Shown here piece by piece: positions 36,464 through 46,695 of a DNA stretch of 64,000 nt. Made by a program: the position numbers and the translations under genes. Source of the DNA: Marsupella aquatica (lineage: Eukaryota; Marchantiophyta); assembly GCA_973895155.1 (NCBI GenBank), contig OZ316892.1:25358001-25422000 (forward strand). Reading direction: 5' to 3'. The notes beneath the pieces are model-generated. The model had not been told where the DNA came from and searched no databases. It saw only the letters and a list, made by a program, of their open reading frames with translations. Numbering within the stretch: the stretch's first letter is position 1; every line of letters starts with the position of its first letter.

Positions 36464-37577
36464 ATAAGCGGAGAGACCATAGTAATTCAATCATGATTGA
36501 TGTTGTGAGAAATTCTCCATGGGGAATCACTCCAAGCAAAATTCCTAAAACACCTAACCAAATGCTACCTATATTACTTTTGCCTTTTGGGTACGTATTG
36601 CACAAATGAGATAAAGAACTACCTCCATTTGTTTGCACATACTTCCAATTTTTTGTAGACTGATTTCCCAAGGGGAGATGCTACTACAAGTGATGACAAC
36701 AAATGCACAATTGATGTGGGGGTAGCCAACCCTTTATTATCAGGATGGCAACATCATAGGTATGGGAGACTCCATCATCAATTTAATGGATTCCTTTGAT
36801 AGGTAGCTTGAGACATTCATGCATGAGCTTGTTCCAGAGGATCACCACATCTGTTTGTACATAGGCCATTTTGGCCAGCAATTATCCACGACGTTATAGG
36901 GTGCTGAAGCCTGAACAATCCATCCTGGATTGCTGGCAATGGGTACTAGTTCACCTCAACAGGGGCTTGCCCTATTAAAGAATATCACTTGAGGACTTAG
37001 TTACAACACTGGACATGGACCAGATCATAAAACAATTGCCACGGTATATCTTGATTTCTTAGTTTTTCATTTTTCTAAGTTCGTGGGGTTTTGCATTTGT
37101 GTATTTCTTGAGTTTCCTGTTTGTCCACCTCATTTGCTTTTACCCGAGTGTACTTTGCTTGGTACTTTTCAGTAAATTGGTCCTTTCTCCGCTTTGGTAG
37201 GGGACATGGAGAGCAATCATCCAATGACGAAGTAGGGAACGAGGAAAGGGCGAAAGGTTGAAAGCTATGGTGCAAAAGCACCCTGAATTTTGGATTGACA
37301 GGAAGACTGTCTGTTTTTATCAACCAGGCCCGTGACCAAAGGGGGTTTGGTCACACTAGGCTGAACTATAAAGAGCAAGTATGAAATATATTTAGTTTAC
37401 GACAAAAAACAGTGAAAAAAACAAAAGAAAGAAGTAAACATAAAAGACAAATTATTAAATGTTCCCCTCATCTCTTTCCTTTGCTTACGTGAGCTATCAT
37501 GATCTTGCCTGAATATAAATACAATATACATCATACAATACATTGTATTTTTTTTGGTCTCTTTCGAACAAGAGAAA

Positions 37578-37911
37578 CTATATAAAATCCCAGTATTCCA
37601 GTATTACATTTCGTATGTAATTTTTACAAAAGTATCTTGGGGCTTTTTTGGCCCCACGACATAGCTGAACGTAGTTCAGCCCAAAAAGCGATCCCAGGGA
37701 TGTCCTCGATTGGTGGTGGACCAACAATGAAGAAAGCTGGACATACGAAACAGTAATAAAAGTGCCCATCCCACGAGTGGACCGTCCTATAATTTTGGCA
37801 AAGCAAAATAAAACAATGGAAACTACGGTAGACAAGTGGGGCACATAAGGTACACGCAGGAAGATGGACGTTCCAAAACAACATGAAAACCAAAACTAGA
37901 AAGTACTGCAC
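37578..37911 (-). pseudogene. Possible LINE zf-RVT relic
   Basis: A minus-strand frame contains PACTLC ... HCFILLCQNY, the C-x2-C ... H-x4-C spacing of an RT-associated zinc-binding domain, followed by a Trp-containing tail that continues in another frame. No RT core is present. It may be a decayed LINE 3' end; the match is short, so confidence is low. Confidence 0.3.
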
Positions 37912-38030
37912 AGTGTAGTGTGGTCATGGTTCAGGCCCCACTCGAGCATCCTTGCTACTTTTCACAATTTCGTTATTTTCCTTTGTACCAGTGATCCATG
38001 GACTTGCCCCCGTTGCCTGTCTCTCTATGA

Positions 38031-39076
38031 ATCTATCTAGAGAGACCTGCCCTTGATGGAGAGGATGGTTCTTTTGCGGCTAGGCAGGCTGCGTTACCCC
38101 CATCGGGAGGTGGTATGGGGGTGGCCTCGGCAGTGGACACTGCCCCTTGCGCGTTTCTTGGTAGTTGGGCGTAGGTGGCCCCTGCCCTAGTCTCACGCTT
38201 CATTGTGGACCTTCGGCCTATCCTCTCTGACTCGGTCATGGGAGTGGAGAACGGAGCTCTCCTTTTTCAGGTCCAGCTTTGTCATGCACGGTCATTATTG
38301 CCGGAGGACATGCAGAGCGTGGTCCCTGCTTTCGAGGGAGTTGTTATGGACAGCCCGGATCGAGTCCAACAGGTGATTTCTGATTGCATGCACCGACACA
38401 CCCTTTCCAGCATGCTTTCTGAGGCACCCTCGGATTTGGTACGGGCACGTCTTTTATCCAGTTCGGCCGCTGGTTTGGGGGCTTGGCTATCGGCGAGTCC
38501 TCTTTGGGCCCCCTTTTGTATGAGTTCTTTTATTTTTACGACATCCACGCGCCTTCGGTTGGGTCTTCCTCACCCTTGCCTCTTGGGTCAGCCCACTTGC
38601 ATCTGTGGAGCGCCCCTTGATGGGCAAGGCATTCACATTCTCAGGTGCGGTCATGGTAGTGAGAGGACTGCGACACACGACGACATTCGGGACGTGGTGG
38701 CGGCCATTGCCCGTGATTCTGGTTACCATGTCATGATGGAGCAGAGACATGTGTTACCTCCACGGGATGGGGTTTCTGATCGTCGTCGAGCAGATTTGGT
38801 ATTCTCTCGCGCTGGTGTTCGTGCCCTTGGGGATGTCGTTGTTGCTGATCCGACTAGTGGGGCCAATGTGGCTTCGGCGGCTCATATACCAGGCCATGCC
38901 ACCGCGAGGGCAGCTCGGCTGAAGGAGGAGGCCTATGTTGTGCGGTACCCCGGGGACCTCTTCTATCCATTTGCTGTGGAGGTCTTTGGGGCGCTACACC
39001 CATTCTTTGACCATTTTCTTCGCTCTTGCGCAGTTCAGTACGTCGAGCGGAGGCCCTATCCCCCTATGTCGGTCAT
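38031..39076 (+). pseudogene. R2-type LINE: RT thumb, zinc knuckle and restriction-like endonuclease (5' part)
   Basis: The frame opens at 38031 with an RT-thumb block (LPPSGGGMGVASA ... AFLGSWA). After one in-frame TAG (38172-38174) it runs to the transposon junction. Near residue 195 after the TAG lies a CCHC knuckle (CICGAP ... HILRCGHG), then a PD-(D/E)XK restriction-like endonuclease with Asp in RRRADLVFSR and Asp in GDVVVADP. That arrangement marks R2-like LINEs, whose endonuclease nicks the target. The copy is 5'-truncated: no RT palm is seen. The frame is interrupted at the codon for Ile in MSVI by the 18-kb insertion and resumes at 57193. Confidence 0.8.
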
Positions 39077-39119
39077 CTCAGGGGGGTCACTCTATGTAGG
39101 GCTCTACATCACGTGCGAC
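39077..39119 (+). repeat. Left terminal inverted repeat of the giant transposon
   Basis: 43 bp starting CTCAGGGGGGTCACT and ending CATCACGTGCGAC. It pairs with the right end at 57143-57184. Beyond it the phrase GGACCCCCTAA also occurs in the MITE at 23283. Confidence 0.9.
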
Positions 39120-39567
39120 ATTTTAGGGTCTGGACCCCCTAACTTTTAAGTGAAATTTGTTTTTCCCCATTCCCTTACTTTCTGAAAAAGCTACCATTTT
39201 TTGAATTGTTTACCCCTATAAAACTTTATGGAAAGTTTTATGAAGATTTAAAAAATGCCTATTAAGAAAAGTAAAGTACCTCAATAGTGTAGAGCCAATT
39301 GTGCAAATTGATGCGCATTTCCAATACATTCAATGAATTTACATCATGAAGTTGAATATCTTGTAATTGCATTCATCATCATCCAACTTGTAGTTTTCAC
39401 TCTTGAATAGTGAAGCATGGTGGGTGCCAGATACTATGAATAGGTAACCGAACACCATAGGTTGCCTATTCAAGGCATTGGTACTCTACCTTGTTTCACA
39501 AACTCCTGCATGATGATGTCCACATAGAGACCTTCCTTCACAGACTCATGCATGATGATGTCCACAT

Positions 39568-39625
39568 GATGGAGGGGAATTGAACCCCTGATTGAGCATA
39601 AATCTCAATTTGCCAATCCGCCATC
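39568..39625 (-). repeat. tRNA-like sequence inside the transposon's left arm
   Basis: On the minus strand a 5-bp outer stem (GATGG/CCATC), an A-box-like TGGCGGATTGGCA, a perfect 6-bp anticodon-type arm around a 7-base loop (ATTTATG) and a perfect T-arm (AGGGG TTCAATT CCCCT) with an exact B-box GGTTCAATTCC are present. The D-arm is truncated and the total is only 58 bases. It is therefore a tRNA-like relic or SINE head, not a normal tRNA. Loop positions 34-36 read TTA. Confidence 0.4.
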
Positions 39626-39713
39626 CCCTACTCTACTCCCTCCCACTAACCCTACACATGCATCACATACACACACAACAAACTACTTTTAATAAACAAT
39701 AGTCAATTATATA

Positions 39714-42700
39714 TCACAATTTACTCACACTTTGAATGTATGTAGTCAAAGCTTGCAAGTCACTTGCATCTAGTACATACACTCTATCAACTATCCCAGA
39801 CTTCATTGTCAAGTTCACATTTGAAATTACCATCTCAATATCAATCCATTGTCCATCTGTTGCATCATAAGTGAACAAAGTTTTGTTGTTGCCAGTAGAT
39901 TTGTACCAATTACACTGCAAGCGGCACACACTTCCACTCTATCCAACTGCAGGTACAGGTCTGTCCAACAGATCTATTGCTTTCCGACGTCTGACCCAAT
40001 GGGAGCCATTCTTCTGTATCATAAACTCAATCCTACCCAACCAATATTCCTTCTTTGCAGATGTTGCGTCAACAACAGGCCCTTTATCTATTCCCTTCCT
40101 CTTCTTTGACTTGGATGATCTGGTAGAAGGACCAACCTCTGCAGCAGACTCAAACAAAACTGCTATATCAGTACCAATGTCAACCAAACAAGTCACAGAG
40201 TCACCATTTTCCTTCTCCTTACCAGTAGTGTAATAGGTCTTCTGGGGTATCCTAGTTAGCCTATCCTTTGACATGAAAGGATTGCAGCACAATTGACTCA
40301 CAAGAGTGGACTTGTAGATAGTCCTTCCCTCATAAGTTACAGTAGACACTACTGACCGGGGTGTCTGCACATCAGTTAAGTCTGCTTGAACTCCAGCCAA
40401 GACATGCCTTACTTCATGTCCTAGTGTCTCCATCTCACAAAATGGGTTAGTGTCCACCTCAATCGAACAATCTTCAACTGTTAGTGGCTCAATACAATCC
40501 TGACTGTCCAGAGTGTCCCATGAATCAATCCGATTGAGATCTTCTTCAGGATCTTCAAACTCTAGAAACTCTCCAATTGGGGGCTCAGGTCTAGGGCCTA
40601 CAGTAGATCGATGCTCAATTGTGTCTTCAGCATCATCACATAACACAACCTCTTTCATGACACTTGTATCCGGCCAAGTCTCTGCCTCCACCTCCCAAGG
40701 ATGAACCCACCATCGTCTTTTTGCTGCTGGCAAAGAACTCCTTGGTGACATGTTCAGCTTGCACAACAAATCCTTTGCTTCCTGCAAACCTTCCTTTAGA
40801 GCATCAATAAACAGCTCATTAGTCTGAACTGCAGAGTAATCAAATAAATTTGGAGCTTGTTCTCCTTCATCTAGAGGATGTAAAGTTGCCCAAACATGAT
40901 CCTGTTTATCATGTGATCGACGTATCTTCAATCCCTCTGGTCCATACTCTAATCCAGCTAGTCGATTCAGTCCCACTGCACTGTCCAGTAGAGATCCAAA
41001 GTCATAATTTCTCTCATGGCCACTCATGCCACCTACCTTGCTGAAAAATATCTCACAACAATCTGATCCCAGCAAGTGAAATGGAACTTGCAGATATGGG
41101 AACTTGTCCCGAAAGGCACAGATTAACAATACTACAAAATGACAAGACATGTTGATATCATGGAAAGCCTGCACAGAAATCATGTTCTTCTCTGTGATAG
41201 ATCCAGCATTCCCTGTCATAGAATGATCACCATACCTCAACCATAGCCTCCACAATCGGAAGAACCAAGATACCTTTGATGCCAAGACAACACGGGTTCT
41301 TAGGTCATGCTTAACAGAGAAGAAAATATCTATGTAGTCTGCACAAACCTCCAAGTATATCATGGTCCCAAAGCTTCTGTCATGACAAACATCTCGTCGC
41401 TCATACATATGCTGCAGGCAGGCCTGCACTCTCCTGGAAGCTATTCGTTGTGGGCCAGCCCAATTTTGTCTATCTGTCCTATTCACATCATCCCAATGCA
41501 AACCATGCTCATGAATTGCATAATGGTTATAAACAGATGTGACATATGACAAAGATGCATGCTGATCACCAAGAACTAACATAGCAGACACTCGGTCCAA
41601 TGGGTTAATTGCCTTCTTGCCATTGTGAGGTGGGTCTTGGTTTCCAAAACCATATAGATCTCCATTTGGAAGTATGGACACTGAGTATTGCCACCCAACC
41701 CATCCTACACTGTACCTAGGAAAGGAACCATTCACAACAGTATAATCTTCCATCATCAATTTCCTACGACGAGCATCACCATCACTAGCATGGCCCAACA
41801 AAGGACCAACACTGTCTCTGCAATGTGTGTCCCACATGGACTTCAGCTGCACCCAATGCTCTCTTACCCAGGGAGCTCTAAACTTGTTACATGTTGGTAG
41901 AACACACAATGCCAATTTAGGCATCTTTGCATGCAGAGGATTGACAATGATTACTCTAGCATACATGCCTTTGGCATACTGCTCAAAAGTACTTACAATC
42001 TTGTCATACCCTTCAGTACCTGCTCCAACCAGTACTTCCAAGCCAAAAGAACATGTGTGCTCTTCTAAGGGGCCACAGAAACCAATGAGGGTGTCATATT
42101 TAGCTTCCCATCTGTCACACACAATAGAATACAGACATCAGTTCATGACATGCAAACTCACCCAACACATTCAAAAAAACAAGCTAATTTACTACAAAGA
42201 CAAAAACACAAACCTGGGTCTCTCTTTGATCCTTGTTTCATCCTCAACAAACATTACTGGTACATCTCCTACAATTCCAAGTGACTGCTTTGATGCACAC
42301 AGTACTCTGCACACCTCCTGGAATATCTCTTTTCGAATGCCAGCTCTAAAGGGTGGGAGTTTTGCTCTATCACGTTTCAAGGTCTTCAGACCTGGACCAC
42401 CTAGGTTAGCCTGGAAACAATGAGCCACTTGTCTGCCTCCAAACTGAAACATGGCTTGGGAGAAGGCCATGGTTCTCTTACTATATCGATAACCCTTAGC
42501 AACTCTTTGCAAGTTCTTAGCTACATCTGTCAGGAAATCCCATAACCCTTCCTTGCCACCAAAAGCACCACATCTATGTCCATTCACAATATTTCTCAGA
42601 AACAGTCTTAAATCTTTCCTATCATGGGCTACTCCTAATAAATCTTCTAGCTTCTTTCGCCTAACACTCAGGGCACAAATTTTCTGAGCCTGTTGTGCCA

Positions 42701-44309
42701 ACAGCCAACGCTGTTTCCTAAAGCGAGTGGTGAGGTTACCAACATGTTCCCTCAGTTCGGTTTTGGTCAAGTATGCCAACCTCATCCCACCCTGTGTAGT
42801 CCTGTCTCCTCTCTGCACTAATGCTTCCGCTTCCCTGTGCACCCTGCCACGAAAATCATCTTCACGTTTTATAGAATCACATAGAGTGCAAGTGAGGTTT
42901 TGAAAACCACCTCCATTAATGGACACCCTGTGACATTGCTTGTGCCTAAAACAACCCTGTATACCAACAACTAACTGACTAGTTACATTGAAAACCTCAG
43001 CACAGGTTGTACGGTCACAATCCCACACATTTCCTCCCTCTTGATCATCAAGTATGCCTTTCACAGCCATAGAATCCCCTGTCCACTTCACCTCTGACTC
43101 CCACAGGCCCCAACAAAGCAAACTTAAACTTGGCTCAATGGAGGAATACAACCCACCTCTGCCTGAACTGCTCCCTGCAGCAGAGCTGTCCTCTCTAAAG
43201 AAATTCAGAATAGAATTTTGAGATGGAAACAGATTGCGAGCATCAGGCTTCCTTGGTCTCCCCTTCTTCCCTGCCCTTAGTGCAGCCTGGGTACTGGTGA
43301 CAACGTTCTCAAGTGCATCCATATGATCCCGACTGACAAGGTGTTGCCTTAAATTGTGTTCCAAATTGGATTTCTTAGGGCACATGTCAGTATGTAGCTT
43401 GCCACAGACTGTACATCTGACCTTAAACAGGAATGACCTCTGTGCAAATGTTGGATCAGTGGGAGATGGTGTGATAGAGAACACTTCTACCACCCCACCT
43501 ACATCTGCATTCAACTTTCCCACTATTTCCACACCAGCCCCTATTTGCATACTATGATCAAATAGTGGTTGCTGTATAGTGTCAGCAGCCGTCACCAAAG
43601 CTCCAGCTAAACCCCTTCGCTTACACCAGTTCTCCTTGTGTTTAGGGTTGGTCAGGTGCTTTGTCTTGAAGTTGCTAAAGCAATTTGCGATGGACTTGAG
43701 CACCTGTGAAGTGGCTGCATTCCCATAAGTCTCCCTACACTCTAAGCATTCTAGATGACCTCGACACTCCCCTCCCTCATCCCACGTCCGCACTTTCCAC
43801 TTGTGCTCACCAAAGCCCTTCTGGTTTACCCAAGATCGTAGCTTCAACCACTCATCATTCCAGGCCTTTGATGCAGCCTCAGACATGAGGTGAGACTCAA
43901 AGGAGCCTGTGACAGGCTGTATAGTAGCCTGTACTGGCACCCCTTGTGTTTGTCCTTGAGACAATGGAGTTGTGCCTGCCACATTGGACACAGTGGCAGC
44001 AGATGAATGAGAGGAACCAATAGTGACCCTCTCCGTAGGCAAGGCAACTAAGGGTAATTCTGCAATCACATAAATTGTCCCTTGAAGTTCAGTCACCCCA
44101 ACAGTCTTCTCTGAAAAGCGCTGGACTCGACCAGGCAACCTCTCATCCCAAAAATCAAAGTCAAACTCTACTGCACCAACACATTTTAGACGAAAATCTG
44201 CCAGAGTCTGCCCTTCTTTGAAGGACATGACACAGATTGGCGTATCAGGCTTTCCTCCCTCCTCACCCTTTTCTACCAATCTGACAGAGCTCATGCCTAG
44301 GTGTGCCAT
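39714..44309 (-). CDS. Transposase of the giant element, spliced, RNase H-like DDE type
   Basis: Exon 1 is 44309-42214 and exon 2 starts at 42111. The 102-bp intron (GTTTGTG ... TGACAG) joins in frame (PR|W). The frame reaches a TAG at 39941-39939 after about 1422 codons. The same frame stays open 74 codons more to a stop at 39714, so the TAG may be a mutation. Visible parts: BED-like zinc fingers near residues 188-224 and 299-329, an AT-hook (GRPRKP, about 350), and a candidate catalytic triad: Asp in VEDET (about 690), Asp in ASDGD (about 809) and Glu in SDCCEIFF (about 1052). The long helical insertion before the Glu and the DCCEIFF block recall P-element/hAT-type transposases, which also make 8-bp duplications. 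The family is not identified. The ATG at 44309 follows an untranslated stretch. Confidence 0.75.
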
Positions 44310-44639
44310 GATGGACAGTTATACAGGCTGTGAAAGTAAGGGAGATGGATTAGGTAGATGAACCTGTCATACAACAATGGACAGACATGGAAAAAGATCA
44401 GGACTCAAGTCAACCATTCACAATGTCATCTGAACACTCAATCTATTGTAGTCCATTTCAATTCATCAAAATTCCATTTTGTTCAACCAAATACTTAGGT
44501 CCCTTTCATTCATAGAAATACTTAAGTCCATAGCATTCAACCAAATACTTAAGTTCATATAATTTAGGTAGTCTTATGGTCCACTACAAAAAAGGTTGAA
44601 GTTTGTAAGATGGTGGAATTTGTAGCAGTCATGATGTGT

Positions 44640-45347
44640 CTAGTCATGGGTACTAGGGATATCAGAACCCTCTGGAATGACATGGCGATTACAGTAAATC
44701 ATGCGCCACTGTCCAATGTCCCAGGTGTCTCAGCCCCTCACCCCTCTCCTCAAGTGCCTGTCTGCTGTTGGTCCTTCATCACGACACCATGCACGAGGGC
44801 ATCTACGACATTGGACAAAGTCCCAAATGCCCTCCCGATACTCCTTACAGACCTCACAGTAATGTCGTGGGCATATAAAAGCATCGGGATGTGCATCAGG
44901 GTTATCTGGATGGTGGGTGAATGGCATTTCCCCCAATCGCAGAAGTGTCCGGAGGCAACCCACATGGTAAAATGAGTAGCAATCATCATGAGAACACTGG
45001 ACCACAAGGGGCTCGTCTGTGCTGGGTCTCAAGGTTCTGCCAAGGAGCCCACAACCAAAACATCTTCCTCTGTTTTGCTGACAGAGGTCACAGAGCCAAG
45101 CTGCAGCCCAATCATGACCTCTGGAAATGACAATGCGCTGACATGCAGGTCCATGGCCATCTTCTTCATCAGGGTTGTGGCCATCAACTACATAATGAAA
45201 ATGGCGACCACAAGGGCCATCACAGAACAAAACAACTCCTCCCTTGTCACATTCAAAACAGCAAGGGGGATCCATACGAAGGTGCTCCCTATGCCCAAAT
45301 CTTGGATCCAGCAACTGACGAGCGATGTGTGCCATGCTGAACAAGAT
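44640..45347 (-). CDS. EDM2-like multi-PHD protein, captured cargo
   Basis: The coding exon likely starts at 45347 after an ATTTTGCAG acceptor; ATG follows at codon 5. Order: PHD-type cluster CCFEC..GGVVLFCDGPCGRHFH, WLCDLC, then CFGCGLLG, CSHDDCYSFYHVGCL, FICPRHYCEVCK and QCRRCPRAW. After a TGA (44732-44730) the same frame gives WRMIYCNRHVIP and ends at a TAG at 44640. This run of Cys/His blocks, including the terminal IYC..H piece, follows plant EDM2. EDM2 reads heterochromatic marks and controls transcripts crossing intronic transposons. The EDM2 methyltransferase-like domain is not seen. The TGA fits a CGA change, so this copy may be truncated or dead. Whether it is a separate gene or upstream exons of the transposase is open. 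Confidence 0.7.
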
Positions 45348-45368
45348 CTGCAAAATTACCTTCAAAAA

Positions 45369-45995
45369 TTAGGGACAGGCATGTGATGTACCAGAAGGAG
45401 CAACAGTCCACCAGCAATCACAGCCAGTAGCCTCCACCAGGGGCATCACTTCCCTGTGGGCTCCTTTGATCCATCCTGCAATATGAGGAATGCAGATTAG
45501 AAGTCAGCAACTTGAATGTGCATCATCATCACGGGCAGAACCTGGACGTGTCCCACCACAGACACAATCATTGATGAAATGACAAGTATTCCATGCTAGG
45601 CAACCGCCCCATGCCATTCTTGCCATGTACTGTGCAAAAGTCTGCACTATGTTTGAGTGACCTCCCCTACAACGATCACATGTTTGGGTGTGACAATGGA
45701 GACAAGCCTCCAGGAAGACACAGTCCTCGTCCAACACCCCAAGTGTCTGTTTAACTAGACGGATACTGTTTGGGACTAGTGGGGATGTATTCAGCCTCCT
45801 GTAATGGTGGTGAGGCAGACTTGGATAGCCCCAGGTCATAGCACAGTTTGCAGGCACGACCCCATTGTGAATCATCTTCACACGGAATCGCTCACCCTTC
45901 TGTTGATGGTACTCAGACAATGCACTGCGCGTCACAACCATCTTTAGTGCACCTAGATTGAGATTGTGCTCACTCCAACAAAATGACAAGGCCAC
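45369..45995 (-). CDS. Cys/His/Trp-rich protein of unknown function
   Basis: A 163-codon frame (45995-45504) carries clustered Cys and His residues (CLHCHTQTCDRCRGGH and NTCHFINDCVCGG), likely metal binding. A possible 57-bp intron (45532-45476, GTGATG ... TTGCAG) would join it to a last exon ending at 45369 with WIKGAHREV ... GCDCWWTVAP. That exon is Cys/Trp-rich too, which supports the join, but the intron is short. It lies between the BRCT and EDM2-like frames, so it could be an exon of a larger gene. I do not recognise the family. Confidence 0.45.
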
Positions 45996-46227
45996 AACAA
46001 ACAGGGTACAGGGGCCGACCTTTGCTCGGACCCTAAACTACCCCACTTTCTGCCTTGCGCTAGAATGTTCCTGCAAAAAAAAGCAACTAATTTTTAAAAA
46101 CCTACACACACCAAAGGAACTACACACTGCTCCAAGAACCAAACAACAAATCTGCAAAGAATTGCAGTAGACAAGCAACGCTTTATTAAATTGCTCCAAA
46201 ACTGAGCAAGGTTACATTTACAGTAAG

Positions 46228-46695
46228 CTAAACATATTTATGTTTTGGCATGATCAAGTTTACACTTCTCCAAACTACACCTGCCTTATCCTGTTTTATC
46301 TTTTCTACTTTTCTCTTAGCGCAGTCTACCTCAGACTCTACCTCAGTCAACATTAAGTTGAAAGGGCCTTCTTCCAGTAGGACTCCTGCTTTGAGGGATT
46401 CGCACATCCATTCAAATGAGACGACTTTCAATGCCTGCTCTTGAATGAGGGAATTAACACCAGACCATGTCCACTTGGACATGACTGCTCTCCAAGAACC
46501 AGCAACAATGTGAGTGGTGTTGCTGGAAGCAATAGTGCAAAACTGACCATGACGTTCAATTAGCTTTCTATGGAAAACTTCAAAACGGGCTCTTGAAAAT
46601 TCATTTGGAACTAAGAAGGCATTCACACCCTGAAAAATTGGCTTCGAAACTGAACAGGGCAAAACCTTTGGTGCAGACTCATCTCTACGACCCAT
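46228..46695 (-). CDS. BRCT-domain protein, DNA polymerase lambda type, cargo
   Basis: The 155-codon frame starts at an ATG in good context (GCCATGG). Residues about 20-115 form one BRCT domain: IFQGVNAFLVPNEFSRARFEV, then TTHIVAG, and VVSFEWMCESLKAG with the conserved Trp. The FxGxxAFLV opening followed by a KARxxxL-like helix is the signature of the N-terminal BRCT of DNA polymerase lambda. That domain binds end-joining factors. No polymerase X catalytic part follows, so only the BRCT was taken or kept. The C-terminus is Lys-rich. A transposon could use it to recruit end-joining repair at excision sites (inference). It may be spliced to downstream frames. Confidence 0.65.
   Translation of the reverse strand: MGRRDESAPKVLPCSVSKPIFQGVNAFLVPNEFSRARFEVFHRKLIERHGQFCTIASSNTTHIVAGSWRAVMSKWTWSGVNSLIQEQALKVVSFEWMCESLKAGVLLEEGPFNLMLTEVESEVDCAKRKVEKIKQDKAGVVWRSVNLIMPKHKYV

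Larger units (their letters stand above)
34948..38030. other. Intergenic with LTR-like and LINE-like relics
   Basis: No intact gene is visible. It contains the shorter LTR-like copy (36203-36463) and a possible minus-strand LINE relic (37578-37911). A pyrimidine/A-rich stretch lies near 37.4-37.56 kb. The rest is AT-rich and featureless. Confidence 0.5.

Noticed and set aside
40513-42423. Several plus-strand frames of 60-198 codons
   Set aside because: They lie antisense to the transposase exons and contain no domain of their own.
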